45,247 nt of DNA from an uncultured Christensenella sp. (GCA_910576655.1 CAJTJC010000016.1:1-45247); one strand, 5' to 3'; shown: positions 8,902 to 18,315, counted from the stretch's first letter. A program made the numbers and translations. Notes: generated by a model not told the origin, from the letters alone.

Positions 8902-9962
8902 TAAAACCTCTCTATTATCTCTTTGTTAAGACTTGCGCATACGCCGACGCCGAGGCTTACGCAGCTTTCCACGTCCTCGATTGCGGCTATGCAGTTAAAA
9001 GTATGAATGTACCTTACCGGTATGCTTGCGACTATTACGGGCGTTCCGCCGTTTGACGAAACAATATACGCGCCGTTGTTGCCGCCGCCCGAGCGGACGG
9101 CAAGCTGATGCTTTATGCCCCTGCTCTGCGCGACCGATTTTGCCAGCTCGTTAAACCGCGGCGTACAGATAACAGTCCTGTCCATATAGCGAAGCATAAC
9201 TCCGCGGCGCAGTCCGTCCTGTATCATATACGCGGGCGCGGACGTGTCGTCCGCAGGTCCGCCCTCGAAGCAGATTGCCGCGTCGGGCTTGATATTGTGC
9301 ATTGCGGCGGTTATTCCACGCTCGCCGACCTCCTCCTGCGAAGAGATTATCCCAATAATATCCACGCTCAAACGCTCGTCCTTCAACTTCTTTAAGCACT
9401 GTAACAGCGCGGCTACGCCCAGCCTGTCGTCGAACGCCTTGCCGTGCAGCACTCCGTGCTTAGCGTCGTATTCGAACGGCGAAAGCGGCACTACGGGCGC
9501 GCCCACCTCAACGCCGAATTCCGCGACTTCTTTATCGCTCGTCGCACCTATATCGATTACGATATTTTCGTAACTTACGGGCGCGTTGCGCTGCTCGGCA
9601 GTCATTAAATGGGGCGAGCCTGCGGCAATTACCCCGCTGATATATCCTGCCGTGGTAAAAATCTGCACCTTTGACGAGGGCAGGCTTTTTTCGTTCCAGC
9701 CGCCTATGGGCACTATGCGAAGGGTGCCGTCGGGCTTAATCGCCTGAACCATAAAGCCGACCTCGTCCGAGTGCGCGTCAAGCATTACGAGAGGGCGTCC
9801 GCCCTTGTTGTAATCGGGATATATATATAGGTTGCGCATACTGTCCTCTTTAAAGGTTGCGAAATCCTTGCAGTATTCGCGGGCGATTGCGACAACCTCG
9901 TCCTCGAAGCCCGAAGCCCCGCGCGCGTTACATAATTTTTCGATAAGCTCTAAATCTTTCAT
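8901..9962 (-). CDS. M42 family metallo-aminopeptidase
   Basis: This is a cytosolic dinuclear-metal aminopeptidase of the M42 (FrvX/YsdC, glutamyl aminopeptidase) family that trims peptides in large oligomers. Metal and catalytic signatures are visible: DAHSDEVGF near the N terminus, FDDRLGVAALL, SSQEEVGERG with the catalytic Glu pair, FEGGP, and a C-terminal YIHTFN histidine. ATG 9962 is chosen over the upstream in-frame GTG 9971 because GAGGTGA sits 7 bp before it and the GTG is part of that ribosome binding site. The length is then 353 residues, normal for the family. The preceding gene's TGA stop overlaps the ribosome binding site, and the ABC genes follow without a gap. Confidence 0.92.
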   Translation of the reverse strand: MKDLELIEKLCNARGASGFEDEVVAIAREYCKDFATFKEDSMRNLYIYPDYNKGGRPLVMLDAHSDEVGFMVQAIKPDGTLRIVPIGGWNEKSLPSSKVQIFTTAGYISGVIAAGSPHLMTAEQRNAPVSYENIVIDIGATSDKEVAEFGVEVGAPVVPLSPFEYDAKHGVLHGKAFDDRLGVAALLQCLKKLKDERLSVDIIGIISSQEEVGERGITAAMHNIKPDAAICFEGGPADDTSAPAYMIQDGLRRGVMLRYMDRTVICTPRFNELAKSVAQSRGIKHQLAVRSGGGNNGAYIVSSNGGTPVIVASIPVRYIHTFNCIAAIEDVESCVSLGVGVCASLNKEIIERF

Positions 9963-9972
9963 TTCAATCACC

Positions 9973-10980
9973 TCAAACCGCCTGCGGCAGCTTCTTTCCT
10001 TTTTTCAATTCTTTTTCAAGCTCTTCGCAGGCTTCCTTGAACTCTTCCTCGCTTTCGAGAATTTCTATTCCGTCCAAAAGCTCCTGCAACTTATATTCGT
10101 TGTTCAAGTACTTTATAGTCTGATAGCCGATAACCGTAGTCAGCACGCCGTTTGTAAGCCCCTGCACCGACGAGTCCACGAGCGTGGAAATCGCCGAGCC
10201 CAGAAGGGGGATACCCTTTACCGCGTTGCCCATCGTCTGCACGACCGAATTGCCTATTTTCGCACCGCCCAGTCCGTAGGCGATAAGCGAGTTCTGCAAA
10301 ATGCGTGCGAAAATTCTTACCAGCTTGGGGTCGGACGGACGGAAACCGTAAAGAAATATCAAGTCCTTTACAAGCTGCAAATTGATAACCGCAACCAGCA
10401 TACCGTCCACCTTATTGGTCTGCGAAAGCGCCGAATACATACCCGACTTCAACGAGGATTTGAAAATCAAATCCTTCGCGCTCTTTTTGACCGAGCCCGA
10501 GTACAGCTCTGAAAGGCAGCTCATTATGCCCTTGTCGTTGTCGGTTTTGACGGCTATGGCAAGTTTGCCGACCGTCTCGGAATCGTACCAGCCGACACCT
10601 TCCACCTTTGCCGTAAGCTCGATAATTTTGTCTGCAATATTGCGGCGAACCTTTTTGTTGTGCGCCTTTGCCGCCGCTGCGGTGCGGGCGTTGACGTTGA
10701 CTATGAAGTATTCCATTTTCATTATCTTGACGAGCGGAACGATAAACAGCAATACGTATACGAGCACGCTTGCCGCCGCAACCCCTATGCCCGCGTACGT
10801 ATTGATTTCGTAAACGCGCATGGTTATCGAGAACAGACAGAAGAAAAGGAAAACCCCTGTCGCCGCAGCTAACATTATCAGCAACAGGCGCGCGCCCCGC
10901 GCGTTTTCGCGCTTTGCGTATTTCTGTTCGTATTCGTATATCGTCAGCTTGCCTTCTTCGTCTTTTTTCTTTTTAGACAT
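9973..10980 (-). CDS. DUF697-like inner membrane protein
   Basis: This is a 335-residue protein of unknown function. A basic N terminus is followed by two membrane helices (about residues 30-90), then a mostly helical, Gly-rich region. The segment from about 215 to 285 (YGLGGAKIGNSVVQTMG onward) resembles the DUF697/YcjF-type membrane-associated domain. The C terminus is charged and coiled-coil-like (Glu/Lys rich). ATG 10980 is preferred over in-frame GTG 10989 because AGGTGA lies 7 bp upstream. The gene overlaps the rsmI stop by 8 bp. Its job in the operon is not evident, and the family assignment is moderate. Confidence 0.7.
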   Translation of the reverse strand: MSKKKKDEEGKLTIYEYEQKYAKRENARGARLLLIMLAAATGVFLFFCLFSITMRVYEINTYAGIGVAAASVLVYVLLFIVPLVKIMKMEYFIVNVNARTAAAAKAHNKKVRRNIADKIIELTAKVEGVGWYDSETVGKLAIAVKTDNDKGIMSCLSELYSGSVKKSAKDLIFKSSLKSGMYSALSQTNKVDGMLVAVINLQLVKDLIFLYGFRPSDPKLVRIFARILQNSLIAYGLGGAKIGNSVVQTMGNAVKGIPLLGSAISTLVDSSVQGLTNGVLTTVIGYQTIKYLNNEYKLQELLDGIEILESEEEFKEACEELEKELKKGKKLPQAV

Positions 10981-11791
10981 CTTTATCACCTATATCAACA
11001 GAGTATTTATATATTTCGGATTTGGGAACGCCTCTGTCCCTTGCAACCCGCTTTATCGCATCCTTTTTGTCCATTCCCCCGCGCATATAGCTTAGCAAAT
11101 GCGCTTCGACGGACAACGAGTTAAGCGGGTTTTCCGCCTCGCCCGCGCCCTCGATTATCAGCACGTATTCGCCGCGCTTCTCGCCTGCAAGCCCCTCGGA
11201 AAGCTTGAACGCCACCGCTTCCTCGTGGATTTTGGTTATCTCGCGCACCGCGCACGCGCGCCTGTCGCCAAGCGCCGAATAGGCGGCGGATATCGTGCGG
11301 TCAACATCCTGCGGGGCGCAGTGCAGGCATAGCGTCATATCCAGGTTTTTATATTTTTCAAGCTGCGCCCTGCACTCGCTTGACCTGTCGGACAGAAAGC
11401 CCAGAAAGGCGAACCTGTCCGCGGGAAAAGCCGACAGTATCAGCGCGGACAAAAACGCGTTCGCGCCCGGGACTACGGTATACTCCGCGCCCGACTCCTT
11501 CAAAGCCGCGCATACCGCGTTGCCGGGGTCGGATATAACGGGCATGCCCGCGTCCGAAATTATCGCTATTTCCTTGCCCGACTGCGCCTCGGCGATAATT
11601 TTTTCCGCCGCCTCTCGCTCGTTGAACTTATGGCAGCTTTTAAGCGGTTTTTTAATATCGTACGCGTTCAAAAGCTTTATCGAATGGCGGGTATCTTCGC
11701 AGAAGATAACGTCCGCCGAGCGCAGAACCTCTAACGCGCGCAGAGAAATATCCTTTAAATTGCCTATGGGCGTTGCTACAAAATAAATCAT
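10973..11791 (-). CDS. rsmI: 16S rRNA (cytidine1402-2'-O)-methyltransferase RsmI
   Basis: RsmI uses SAM to 2'-O-methylate C1402 in the 30S decoding centre. The 272-residue protein has the family hallmarks: the N-terminal ATPIGNLKDIS motif, then CEDTRHS, and a SDAGMPVISDPG loop of the tetrapyrrole-methylase-like fold. The start overlaps the upstream ABC gene stop as ATGA. In Bacillus the same gene (yabC) lies downstream of trmN6 (yabB), and here an ABC exporter gene separates them. Confidence 0.95.
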   Translation of the reverse strand: MIYFVATPIGNLKDISLRALEVLRSADVIFCEDTRHSIKLLNAYDIKKPLKSCHKFNEREAAEKIIAEAQSGKEIAIISDAGMPVISDPGNAVCAALKESGAEYTVVPGANAFLSALILSAFPADRFAFLGFLSDRSSECRAQLEKYKNLDMTLCLHCAPQDVDRTISAAYSALGDRRACAVREITKIHEEAVAFKLSEGLAGEKRGEYVLIIEGAGEAENPLNSLSVEAHLLSYMRGGMDKKDAIKRVARDRGVPKSEIYKYSVDIGDKDV

Positions 11792-13521
11792 ATCTGTCTG
11801 AACTGATAATCGTAATACTTTTTATACAGCCCGTCCTCCTTCAAAAGCTGAGAGTGCGTGCCGCGTTCGATTATTTTTCCGCCGTCGACCACGATTATTT
11901 CGTCGGCGTTTTTCACCGTTGAAAGTCTGTGCGCGACCACTATCGTGGTGCGCCCCTCGGACAGCCGCGAAAGCGCTTCCTGTATCTGCATTTCCGTCGC
12001 GTTGTCAAGCGCGCTGGTCGCCTCGTCCAAAATAAGTACGGGCGGATTCTTCAAAAACGCCCTCGCTATCGCAACGCGCTGCTTCTGCCCGCCCGAAAGC
12101 TTTACGCCCCTCTCGCCGACGCAGGTATCGTAACCGTCGGGAAGAGTGCGGATATATTCGTCGATATTGGCAAGCCTCGCCGCCTCGATAATGCGTTCGT
12201 CGTCGGCTTCGAAATCGCCGTAAGCGATATTTTCCTTAATCGTACCGTTGAATAAAAAGACGTCCTGCTGAACTATTCCTATATTCCTGCGCAGCGCGTT
12301 AAGGCTTATATTGCCGACGTCTATGCCGTCGACGGTCAGCCTGCCGCCGCTTATCTCGTAAAACCTCGGTATTAAATGGCAGACCGTAGTCTTGCCGCCT
12401 CCCGACGGACCGACAAGCGCAACCGTCTTGCCCGCGCGAACGGTCATTGAAAAATCTTCGAGCACGGGCTTGTCGCCGTAAGAAAAGCTTACGCGGTCGA
12501 AAACTATTTCGCCCGTTAATTTTTCGGGCGCAACGGCATTTTCGGACTCGTGCTCGCACGGCTCGTCCATAATTTCGCAGAACCGCGCAAAGCCCGTCGC
12601 GCCGTCCTGAATTTTATCGTAAATGTCTTTAAGCGTGCGCACGGGATTTATAAGTACGCTTATATACAGCACGAACGCGGTGAACTCGCCCACGTCGATT
12701 GCGCCGTAATAAAAGAACAACCCGCCCGCAAGCAGCACGGCGAAATAGAGTATATCGAGGAAAAAGGTCATAACGGAATGGAATTCGCCCATTACCTTAT
12801 ACTGCTTTCCCTTTGCCTCGGCAAGTGCGGAATTGTAGCCCTCGAAGCGGCGTTTTTCGTGTTCCTCGGCGGCGTATGCGCGCGATACCCTTATACCCGA
12901 AAGCGAGCTTTCTATATCCGCTGTAAATTCGCCCGTAGCGACGCGCACGTCCTTGTAAACGCGCTTTTGCCGCCTGCGCATAAGCAGAATGAACAGCGCC
13001 GAAAAGGGCACGAAGGCAAACACTATAAGCGCGAGATACACGTTGATAAACGCCAGCAACACGAATGCTCCTATAATGGTTACGAACGAGAGAAAAACGT
13101 CCTCGGGTCCGTGGTGAGCAAGCTCTGAAATTTCGAACAGGTCGCTCGTCATACGGCTCATTATAACGCCCGTCTTGTTGTCGTCGAAATACCCGAACGG
13201 CATTTTCTGCAAATGCGCGAACAGCTGCGTGCGCATATCCTTCTGTATACGCGTTCCGACCAAGTGCCCCCAATACTGCAAAACGTAATTGAGCGCGGCC
13301 TTTACCGCGTATAGGCATAGCAACGCGCCCGCCCCCGCAAGCAGATAATACAGCAGCCTGTTGGGAACGTAATTATTTATAATTTCTTTGGTAAGGTAGG
13401 GATATGCAAGGTTGAATACGGAAATTGCGAACGCGCAGCACATATCGGCGGCGAACAGCCGCGAGTGCGGCTTGTAATACGCTACGAACCTTGCAAGCCT
13501 TCCCTTATTGCGTTTGACCAT
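11788..13521 (-). CDS. MsbA/BmrA-type ABC exporter, ATP-binding/permease
   Basis: A 577-residue half-transporter with six membrane segments, then an ATPase with all catalytic motifs intact: Walker A GPSGGGKTT (371-379), LSGGQ (475-479), Walker B LILDE with Glu500, and His531. Complete sites suggest a homodimer, unlike the pair at 5270-8901. It is inserted between trmN6 and rsmI, overlapping both by a few bases, so it is co-transcribed with them. The substrate is unknown; lipids, drugs and peptides are all possible for the family. Confidence 0.9.
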   Translation of the reverse strand: MVKRNKGRLARFVAYYKPHSRLFAADMCCAFAISVFNLAYPYLTKEIINNYVPNRLLYYLLAGAGALLCLYAVKAALNYVLQYWGHLVGTRIQKDMRTQLFAHLQKMPFGYFDDNKTGVIMSRMTSDLFEISELAHHGPEDVFLSFVTIIGAFVLLAFINVYLALIVFAFVPFSALFILLMRRRQKRVYKDVRVATGEFTADIESSLSGIRVSRAYAAEEHEKRRFEGYNSALAEAKGKQYKVMGEFHSVMTFFLDILYFAVLLAGGLFFYYGAIDVGEFTAFVLYISVLINPVRTLKDIYDKIQDGATGFARFCEIMDEPCEHESENAVAPEKLTGEIVFDRVSFSYGDKPVLEDFSMTVRAGKTVALVGPSGGGKTTVCHLIPRFYEISGGRLTVDGIDVGNISLNALRRNIGIVQQDVFLFNGTIKENIAYGDFEADDERIIEAARLANIDEYIRTLPDGYDTCVGERGVKLSGGQKQRVAIARAFLKNPPVLILDEATSALDNATEMQIQEALSRLSEGRTTIVVAHRLSTVKNADEIIVVDGGKIIERGTHSQLLKEDGLYKKYYDYQFRQI

Positions 13522-14179
13522 TGACTACCTCGGGTAAAATTTCTATTCCCTCTCTGCCGCCCTTCACCGCTTCGACCATTACGAGGTAGGGCTTTGCGCC
13601 CGCCGTGCCCGTAACGAATTGCAATCTTTTCGGCTCTAACCCGCGCGACTTCAAAAGGAATATAAGCTCCGCCGTGCGGTCCGCGCGGTTGATTACGGCA
13701 AACCTTCCGCCGTATTTCAACGCGCGGTACGCGGAGTTTACTATTTCGGCAAGAGTCACGGTCAATTCCTTGCGGCAGACCGCGCGCTCGTAAACCTCGT
13801 TCTCGAAGCCCGACCGCTCGTAAGGCGGGTTACACAATATAAGCGAAAACTTATCGTCGTATTCGCGACCGATTTCCTGAATTTTGCAGCAGTGAACGCT
13901 GCACGCAAAGCCGTTAAGCTTTGCGGTGCGCCCGCTCATTTCGGCAAGCGCGGGCTGCATTTCAAACAAATCGAGCGAGGATATGCCCGCGTTAAGGCAG
14001 AGAAAGTGAAAGCCGACCACCCCGCTGCCCGAGCAAAAATCGGCGACCTTGTCACCCTTTTTCGCGCGTGCAAAGCGGGACAGCAATATGCTGTCCGATG
14101 TAAAACGGTATAAATTCACGTTCTGAATTATTTGTTTGTCCCCGTAAAAGCTTTCGAGGACCTCGCCGTCTTTAAGCAA
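13505..14179 (-). CDS. trmN6: tRNA1(Val) adenine-37 N6-methyltransferase family protein (TrmN6/YabB)
   Basis: A 224-residue class I SAM methyltransferase. The SAM motif is VADFCSGSGVVGF near residue 45 and the N6-adenine catalytic motif is NPPY in LCNPPYERSG. The family modifies A37 of tRNA1(Val) in E. coli; the substrate of the Firmicute YabB branch is less certain. The start is TTG 14179 with AAGGCGG upstream; no ATG lies upstream in frame before the ferredoxin terminator. The 3' end overlaps the next ABC gene by 17 bp. It is the first gene of the long minus-strand operon. Confidence 0.88.
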   Translation of the reverse strand: MLKDGEVLESFYGDKQIIQNVNLYRFTSDSILLSRFARAKKGDKVADFCSGSGVVGFHFLCLNAGISSLDLFEMQPALAEMSGRTAKLNGFACSVHCCKIQEIGREYDDKFSLILCNPPYERSGFENEVYERAVCRKELTVTLAEIVNSAYRALKYGGRFAVINRADRTAELIFLLKSRGLEPKRLQFVTGTAGAKPYLVMVEAVKGGREGIEILPEVVNGQTQ

Positions 14180-14201
14180 CTTATAACCGCCTTGCGTATA
14201 G

Positions 14202-14229
14202 AAAAAAGCGGGGGCTGAATATCCCCCGC
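14202..14229 (-). terminator. Terminator of the ferredoxin gene
   Basis: On the minus strand GCGGGGG and CCCCCGC form a 7-bp stem followed by a T run (the A run at 14202-14207). It lies 16 bp after the ferredoxin stop. Confidence 0.88.
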
Positions 14230-14244
14230 CTTTCCGTCCCTAAA

Positions 14245-14415
14245 TTAGTCGGCGTGTATAGCGCCGGTAGGGCAAACGTCTTCGCAAGCTCCGCAGTCGA
14301 TACAAACGTCAGGGTCGACCACGTACTTATCCGCGCCCTCGGAAATAGCCTCAACGGGGCATGTGCCTGCGCACGCGCCGCAGCTTACGCATTCATCCGT
14401 AATAGAATGTGCCAT
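14245..14415 (-). CDS. 2[4Fe-4S] bacterial-type ferredoxin
   Basis: A 56-residue low-potential electron carrier of the clostridial type. Two CxxCxxCxxxC clusters are visible: Cys9, 12, 15, 19 and Cys38, 41, 44, 48, each followed by Pro. ATG 14415 is chosen because GGAGGAA lies 6 bp upstream; an in-frame TTG at 14430 lies inside that ribosome binding site. It is monocistronic, with its own promoter and terminator, inserted between ricT and trmN6. It probably serves anaerobic redox enzymes such as pyruvate:ferredoxin oxidoreductase or hydrogenase. Confidence 0.95.
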   Translation of the reverse strand: MAHSITDECVSCGACAGTCPVEAISEGADKYVVDPDVCIDCGACEDVCPTGAIHAD

Positions 14416-14463
14416 TGAAAATTCCTCCAAATAGATTTAAAATAGCTTACGCTATCGTGTTAA

Positions 14464-14492
14464 AGTATATCACAACTTTTTAATGCTGTAAA
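14464..14492 (-). promoter_or_regulatory. Sigma-A promoter of the ferredoxin gene
   Basis: On the minus strand TTTACA (14487-14492), a 17-bp spacer and TATACT (14464-14469) lie about 50 bp upstream of the ferredoxin start. Confidence 0.8.
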
Positions 14493-14511
14493 GGCTACGC
14501 CGCAGAAATTT

Positions 14512-15420
14512 TTATTTTTCTTTTATTTTTTCTTTGGTTTTGTTTTTTTCTTTGCCTTTTTCCTTGCTCTCCGCCTCGGCTTCGTTTTCCTCTGCGCGGG
14601 GGCATCTGAATTTTATTTTATCCACGGGATAGTCGTGGTAAGCCACTATATCCTTTTTCTTGTCCTCGATTTTTACGCGCGCTTCCATTTTAAGCATATT
14701 CACGTTGACTACCGTGCCTCTGCCGTCGGGCGTTCCCACCTCGGTTCCCACCTTGGGAATATGCTTGCCCGCCTCGGTATAATAGTCGTTCTCGTAGGCG
14801 AGGCAGCACATCAGCCTGCCGCAAAGCCCAGAAATTTTAGAGGGATTCAACGAAAGGTTCTGCGTTTTCGCCATTTTAATCGTTACCTTTTTAAGGTCGG
14901 GCAGACAAGCCGAGCAGCAGCACTCTCTGCCGCACGCGCCTATGCCGCCTATCATTTTAATTTCGTCGCGTATGCCTATCTGCCTGAGCTCTATCCTCAT
15001 TTTGAACAGCGCGGACAGGTCTTTGACCAGCTCTCTGAAATCGACGCGGGCGGGCGAGGAATAGTAAAACACAACCTTTGCTCCGTCGAAAGCGAAATCG
15101 CAGTCAATCAGCTTCATATCCAGCTTGTGCTTTTCTATTTTTTCCTGCGCCTGACGCATGGCGTCGGGCTTGCGCTCGGCGTTTCTTTTGACCGTTTCGA
15201 GGTCGCGCTGAGACGCTATGCGCACCACGGGACGCAGCGGCGGTACTATTCTTTCCTCCGCAACCTCGCCGTGCGGCAGAACGATTTTCGCAAATTCCAG
15301 ACCGCGTGCGGTTTCGACGATTACGCCCATGCCCTTTTCGTACTTCTCACTGTTTTTACCAGGTGAAAAATAATAAATTTTTCCGTTCTCGGTAAAGCTT
15401 ACCCCCGTAATTTTAACCAT
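14512..15420 (-). CDS. ricT: PSP1-domain protein RicT (YaaT)
   Basis: RicT belongs to the Y-complex (RicA-RicF-RicT), which carries [4Fe-4S] clusters, stimulates RNase Y-dependent mRNA maturation and affects sporulation in Bacillus. The 302-residue protein has a PSP1 core and the cysteine-rich stretch ACGRECCCSACL, with a further CGRLMCCL motif. The C terminus is a Lys/Glu-rich low-complexity tail of about 30 residues. The gene overlaps holB by 22 bp and ends the greA-lysS-tmk operon, matching the Bacillus holB-yaaT order. Confidence 0.93.
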   Translation of the reverse strand: MVKITGVSFTENGKIYYFSPGKNSEKYEKGMGVIVETARGLEFAKIVLPHGEVAEERIVPPLRPVVRIASQRDLETVKRNAERKPDAMRQAQEKIEKHKLDMKLIDCDFAFDGAKVVFYYSSPARVDFRELVKDLSALFKMRIELRQIGIRDEIKMIGGIGACGRECCCSACLPDLKKVTIKMAKTQNLSLNPSKISGLCGRLMCCLAYENDYYTEAGKHIPKVGTEVGTPDGRGTVVNVNMLKMEARVKIEDKKKDIVAYHDYPVDKIKFRCPRAEENEAEAESKEKGKEKNKTKEKIKEK

Positions 15421-16301
15421 TTATCGTTCTCCTCTATAACGCGTAGCATAAGGTCGTACAGCAGCCCCTGAAAAAACGCGTTGAATTTCAAGTCTCTGTT
15501 CGCCCTGTCCGCGCACCTGACCGCGTACGCAAGCGCTGCGGGTTGAAGCTTTCCGCCGTTAACAAGCGCGTTGCGGTAGTTGAGCGCAATAGCGTTCAAA
15601 AGCTCGGTTTTGTATTTAATATCGCCGTACTTTGCGGCGACCTCGCCGACTTTGCCTATATCCACGGTCGAGCAAATCTCCCGCGCGGCCTCCTCGACCT
15701 CGGCAAACCAGCCGCCCTCTACCATGCCCTCGGCAACGCCGAACACGCCGCCGCAGCTGCGCGCCGCCTTTGCGTTGAGCGGATTACCGCCCTTTCTTTC
15801 GAGCGCCGCCAGAATATCGCCCTCCGAAAACGGCGGTATCGTCAGCGTTTTAACCCTCGACTTGACCGTGTCCAGCACCGAGGCTGGCGCGGTTGCGCCG
15901 AGCAAAAAATGCACGCCGTCCGCGGGCTCTTCCAGCGTCTTTAACAGCTTGTTCTGAATAATAGCCGCCGCGTCGTTGAAGCTGCAAATAACGAAAAGCT
16001 TTTTGTCCCTTTCAAGCGGCTTTAACACGCTGTCGGCAAGCAGACGCGCAGCCGCGTCCGCATTGAATTTTTTCCCCTCTTCGGGCAAAATTATAAGGTC
16101 GGGTAAGGTTTCGTTTAAAATTCTTTTGCCGTCGGGGTCGTTTTCTGTAACGCCGAAAAATGCAAGCGCAAAAGCTTTCAGTGCGGCGCGCTCGTTCTTT
16201 GCGTCCGCAAAATTAAGCATATACGCGTGCGATATTCTGTTTGCCGCAACGTCGCCCGCAAACGCGGCGAACGCCGCCGTCCCCTCAATCAGCTTTTTCA
16301 A
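15399..16301 (-). CDS. holB: DNA polymerase III subunit delta prime
   Basis: HolB is a clamp-loader subunit that helps load the DnaN clamp encoded elsewhere in this window. The 300-residue protein contains the typical ISHAYML start, QNKLLKTLEEPADGVHFLL and TVKSR segments. No Walker A is seen, so it is a non-ATPase subunit, and no zinc-binding cysteine cluster is obvious. The start is TTG 16301, overlapping the tmk stop by 4 bp, with AAAAGGG upstream as ribosome binding site. The neighbours tmk and ricT fit the Bacillus order. Confidence 0.9.
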   Translation of the reverse strand: MKKLIEGTAAFAAFAGDVAANRISHAYMLNFADAKNERAALKAFALAFFGVTENDPDGKRILNETLPDLIILPEEGKKFNADAAARLLADSVLKPLERDKKLFVICSFNDAAAIIQNKLLKTLEEPADGVHFLLGATAPASVLDTVKSRVKTLTIPPFSEGDILAALERKGGNPLNAKAARSCGGVFGVAEGMVEGGWFAEVEEAAREICSTVDIGKVGEVAAKYGDIKYKTELLNAIALNYRNALVNGGKLQPAALAYAVRCADRANRDLKFNAFFQGLLYDLMLRVIEENDKWLKLRG

Positions 16302-16924
16302 TCGATTATACCCTTTTCTTTAAGCAGCGCGACGATATTGCCGCACGTATCTTGCTCCGTTCCGTTACATTCGACGGCGCATATCCGCGGGTATTCGTCC
16401 AAAAGCTTTAAATATCCGCCGTACACCCGACGGTGAAAGTCGAGCCCCTGCTTTTCCATTCTGTCGTTCAAATCCGCGCCGTTCTTGCGTACGAACGCCT
16501 TATCGGGCGCAATGTCGAGAAATACGGTCAAATCGGGTGTGCAAAGCTCGAACGCCTTTTTATTTATATCCGCAACGTATTCAAGCCCCAACCCACGCGC
16601 AACGCCCTGATAGGCGAGCGACGAATCGACGTACCTGTCGCAGATTACCAGCTTCCCGCTCTCTAACGCGGGTATTACCTTTTCCCTTAAATGCTGTATT
16701 CTCGCGGCGGCGTAAAGCATAGCCTCGCACTCGTCGCACATGGCCGTGTTCGAGCCGTCGAGAATAATGCCCCTTATCTGCTCCGCAATCGGGCTGCCGC
16801 CCGGCTCGCGCGTCATAACGAAGGTAACGCCCTCGCGTTCGAGATACGCCGCAAGCAGTTTAAGCTGGGTGCTTTTGCCCGACCCCTCGCAGCCCTCGAA
16901 GGTGACGAACTTGCCCCTTACCAC
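16298..16924 (-). CDS. tmk: Thymidylate kinase
   Basis: Tmk phosphorylates dTMP to dTDP with ATP. The P-loop is GCEGSGKST (11-19), the dTMP-binding motif REPGG follows, and DRYVDSSLAYQG is the DR(Y/H) motif. I place the start at GTG 16924, which gives 208 residues, normal for the family. The open frame continues upstream, but those residues are an off-frame reading of the decarboxylase gene. The GTG overlaps the decarboxylase stop by 7 bp, with GGTGA upstream as ribosome binding site. Confidence 0.93.
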   Translation of the reverse strand: MVRGKFVTFEGCEGSGKSTQLKLLAAYLEREGVTFVMTREPGGSPIAEQIRGIILDGSNTAMCDECEAMLYAAARIQHLREKVIPALESGKLVICDRYVDSSLAYQGVARGLGLEYVADINKKAFELCTPDLTVFLDIAPDKAFVRKNGADLNDRMEKQGLDFHRRVYGGYLKLLDEYPRICAVECNGTEQDTCGNIVALLKEKGIID

Positions 16925-18261
16925 TTTTTCACCACGCAAATCTGACCGTTTTTGATACCGAAGGTCGATTTGGTCTGCGAAAGCGCCTTGACCGTCGCCG
17001 CCGTTATCATTTCGCCGATAACCGCAAGCGGGATACAGGGGGGCGCAAGCCCCGCGTTTTTGGCGCACATTCTGCCGACCGCCTTGTCGAGGTCGACCCA
17101 TTCGCACTGTCTTTTAAGCGCGTACTGGAAAGAGTACGAGCGTTCGCTTTCGGGAATTTCGGGCTTTTCGCGGTAGGTGCCCTGCAATTTTTTGTTGGCG
17201 ATTACCGCTTCGAGCTGCTTTTTGAGATTAGCAAGGTCCTTTTCCCTCGTCATGGGCGAGAGGTAGAAAAGTATATATCTTCCGTCGGCAAACTCGGCGT
17301 AAACGCCGCGTTTTTCAAGCCGCGCCAGCGCAAGCTGCGGGGAAATACCGAGGGGCTTGAAGTCGATAAGCAGCTTCGTCCAGTCGTCGTTTTGATAAAA
17401 CGAGAACTGTCCCTCCGCCTCCGCCTTGAACGCCGCGACAGCCGCCTTTGCGTCGTTTAATATCTTGATTTTGTTGGCAATGCTCTTGACGCCGAATTCT
17501 ACCGACGCCATTATCGGAAAGCTGGGCGAGGTCGTGCGGAACATCGAAAGCGCGTCCTCTACGGGCGCAATCAGGTCCTCGTTGTTGACCGAAACTATCG
17601 CGCCCTGCGTCAGCGTAGGCAAGGTCTTGTGCGCGCCGTCTACCCACGCGTCGGCGTACTGTCCCGCATAGCCCTTGTCGCCGAATGCGAGATGCGCGCC
17701 GTGCGCCTCGTCGACGAGCAGCAGCCTGTTGTATTTTTTGAGCACTTCGCGGTAGCCCGCAAGCGGGGCTATATTGCCGTAGTAATCGGGCGAGGTCGCA
17801 AGCACGCCCGCGATATTCTGGTCGTTGGAAACCAGCCGTTCGATAGCTTCGCTGTCGGGCGGCTGCAAAACGCCGTCGCGCTCCGCGCCCTGTACAATTA
17901 GTGGCTCGACGCCGAAAAGCCTGCACGCATTCCACACGCTCTGGTGCGAATTGCGGAAAACTATCAGCTTGTTTCCGCGCTTGGACGCGCAATATACCAG
18001 CGCGAGCACCCCGCTCGACGAGCCGTCGGTCGTGATATAGCTGCACGCCGCGCCGAGTATCTTTGCAATATCGCGCTGCGCTTTGGCTATCGCGCCGTCG
18101 GGCGAAAGCAGGTTGTCGGTATAGGGCAGCTCGGTCACGTCGATAGCGGCGTCCTTGAATTTCGATTTGAATTCGCCTGTCGCCTTATGTCCGGGAACGT
18201 GAAAGCCCTTGCATGCTCTCGAATGTTTTTTAAGCTGCGTATATATGCAATATTCGTACAT
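16918..18261 (-). CDS. PLP-dependent Orn/Lys/Arg decarboxylase family protein (YaaO-like)
   Basis: A 447-residue fold-type I PLP enzyme related to lysine, ornithine and arginine decarboxylases. Features: HVPGHK near residue 21, TDGSSSG phosphate-binding region (79-84), DEAHGAH with Asp184 and His187, and the PLP lysine in DGAHKTLPT (Lys212). The small size matches the YaaO/SpeA-like Firmicute branch without the N-terminal wing domain. In Bacillus yaaO also sits next to tmk. The exact amino acid substrate is not predictable by eye; polyamine synthesis is likely. CAGGAG precedes the ATG. Confidence 0.9.
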   Translation of the reverse strand: MYEYCIYTQLKKHSRACKGFHVPGHKATGEFKSKFKDAAIDVTELPYTDNLLSPDGAIAKAQRDIAKILGAACSYITTDGSSSGVLALVYCASKRGNKLIVFRNSHQSVWNACRLFGVEPLIVQGAERDGVLQPPDSEAIERLVSNDQNIAGVLATSPDYYGNIAPLAGYREVLKKYNRLLLVDEAHGAHLAFGDKGYAGQYADAWVDGAHKTLPTLTQGAIVSVNNEDLIAPVEDALSMFRTTSPSFPIMASVEFGVKSIANKIKILNDAKAAVAAFKAEAEGQFSFYQNDDWTKLLIDFKPLGISPQLALARLEKRGVYAEFADGRYILFYLSPMTREKDLANLKKQLEAVIANKKLQGTYREKPEIPESERSYSFQYALKRQCEWVDLDKAVGRMCAKNAGLAPPCIPLAVIGEMITAATVKALSQTKSTFGIKNGQICVVKKW

Positions 18262-18315
18262 TGATTGCTCCTGTTTAAGTGTTTAAAATCACATTAAGTC
18301 GGTTGGATAACGCGT

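Noticed and set aside
16925..17107. Extended N terminus of tmk
   Set aside because: The frame is open into the decarboxylase gene, but the P-loop position and the GTG at the decarboxylase stop fix the tmk start at 16924.
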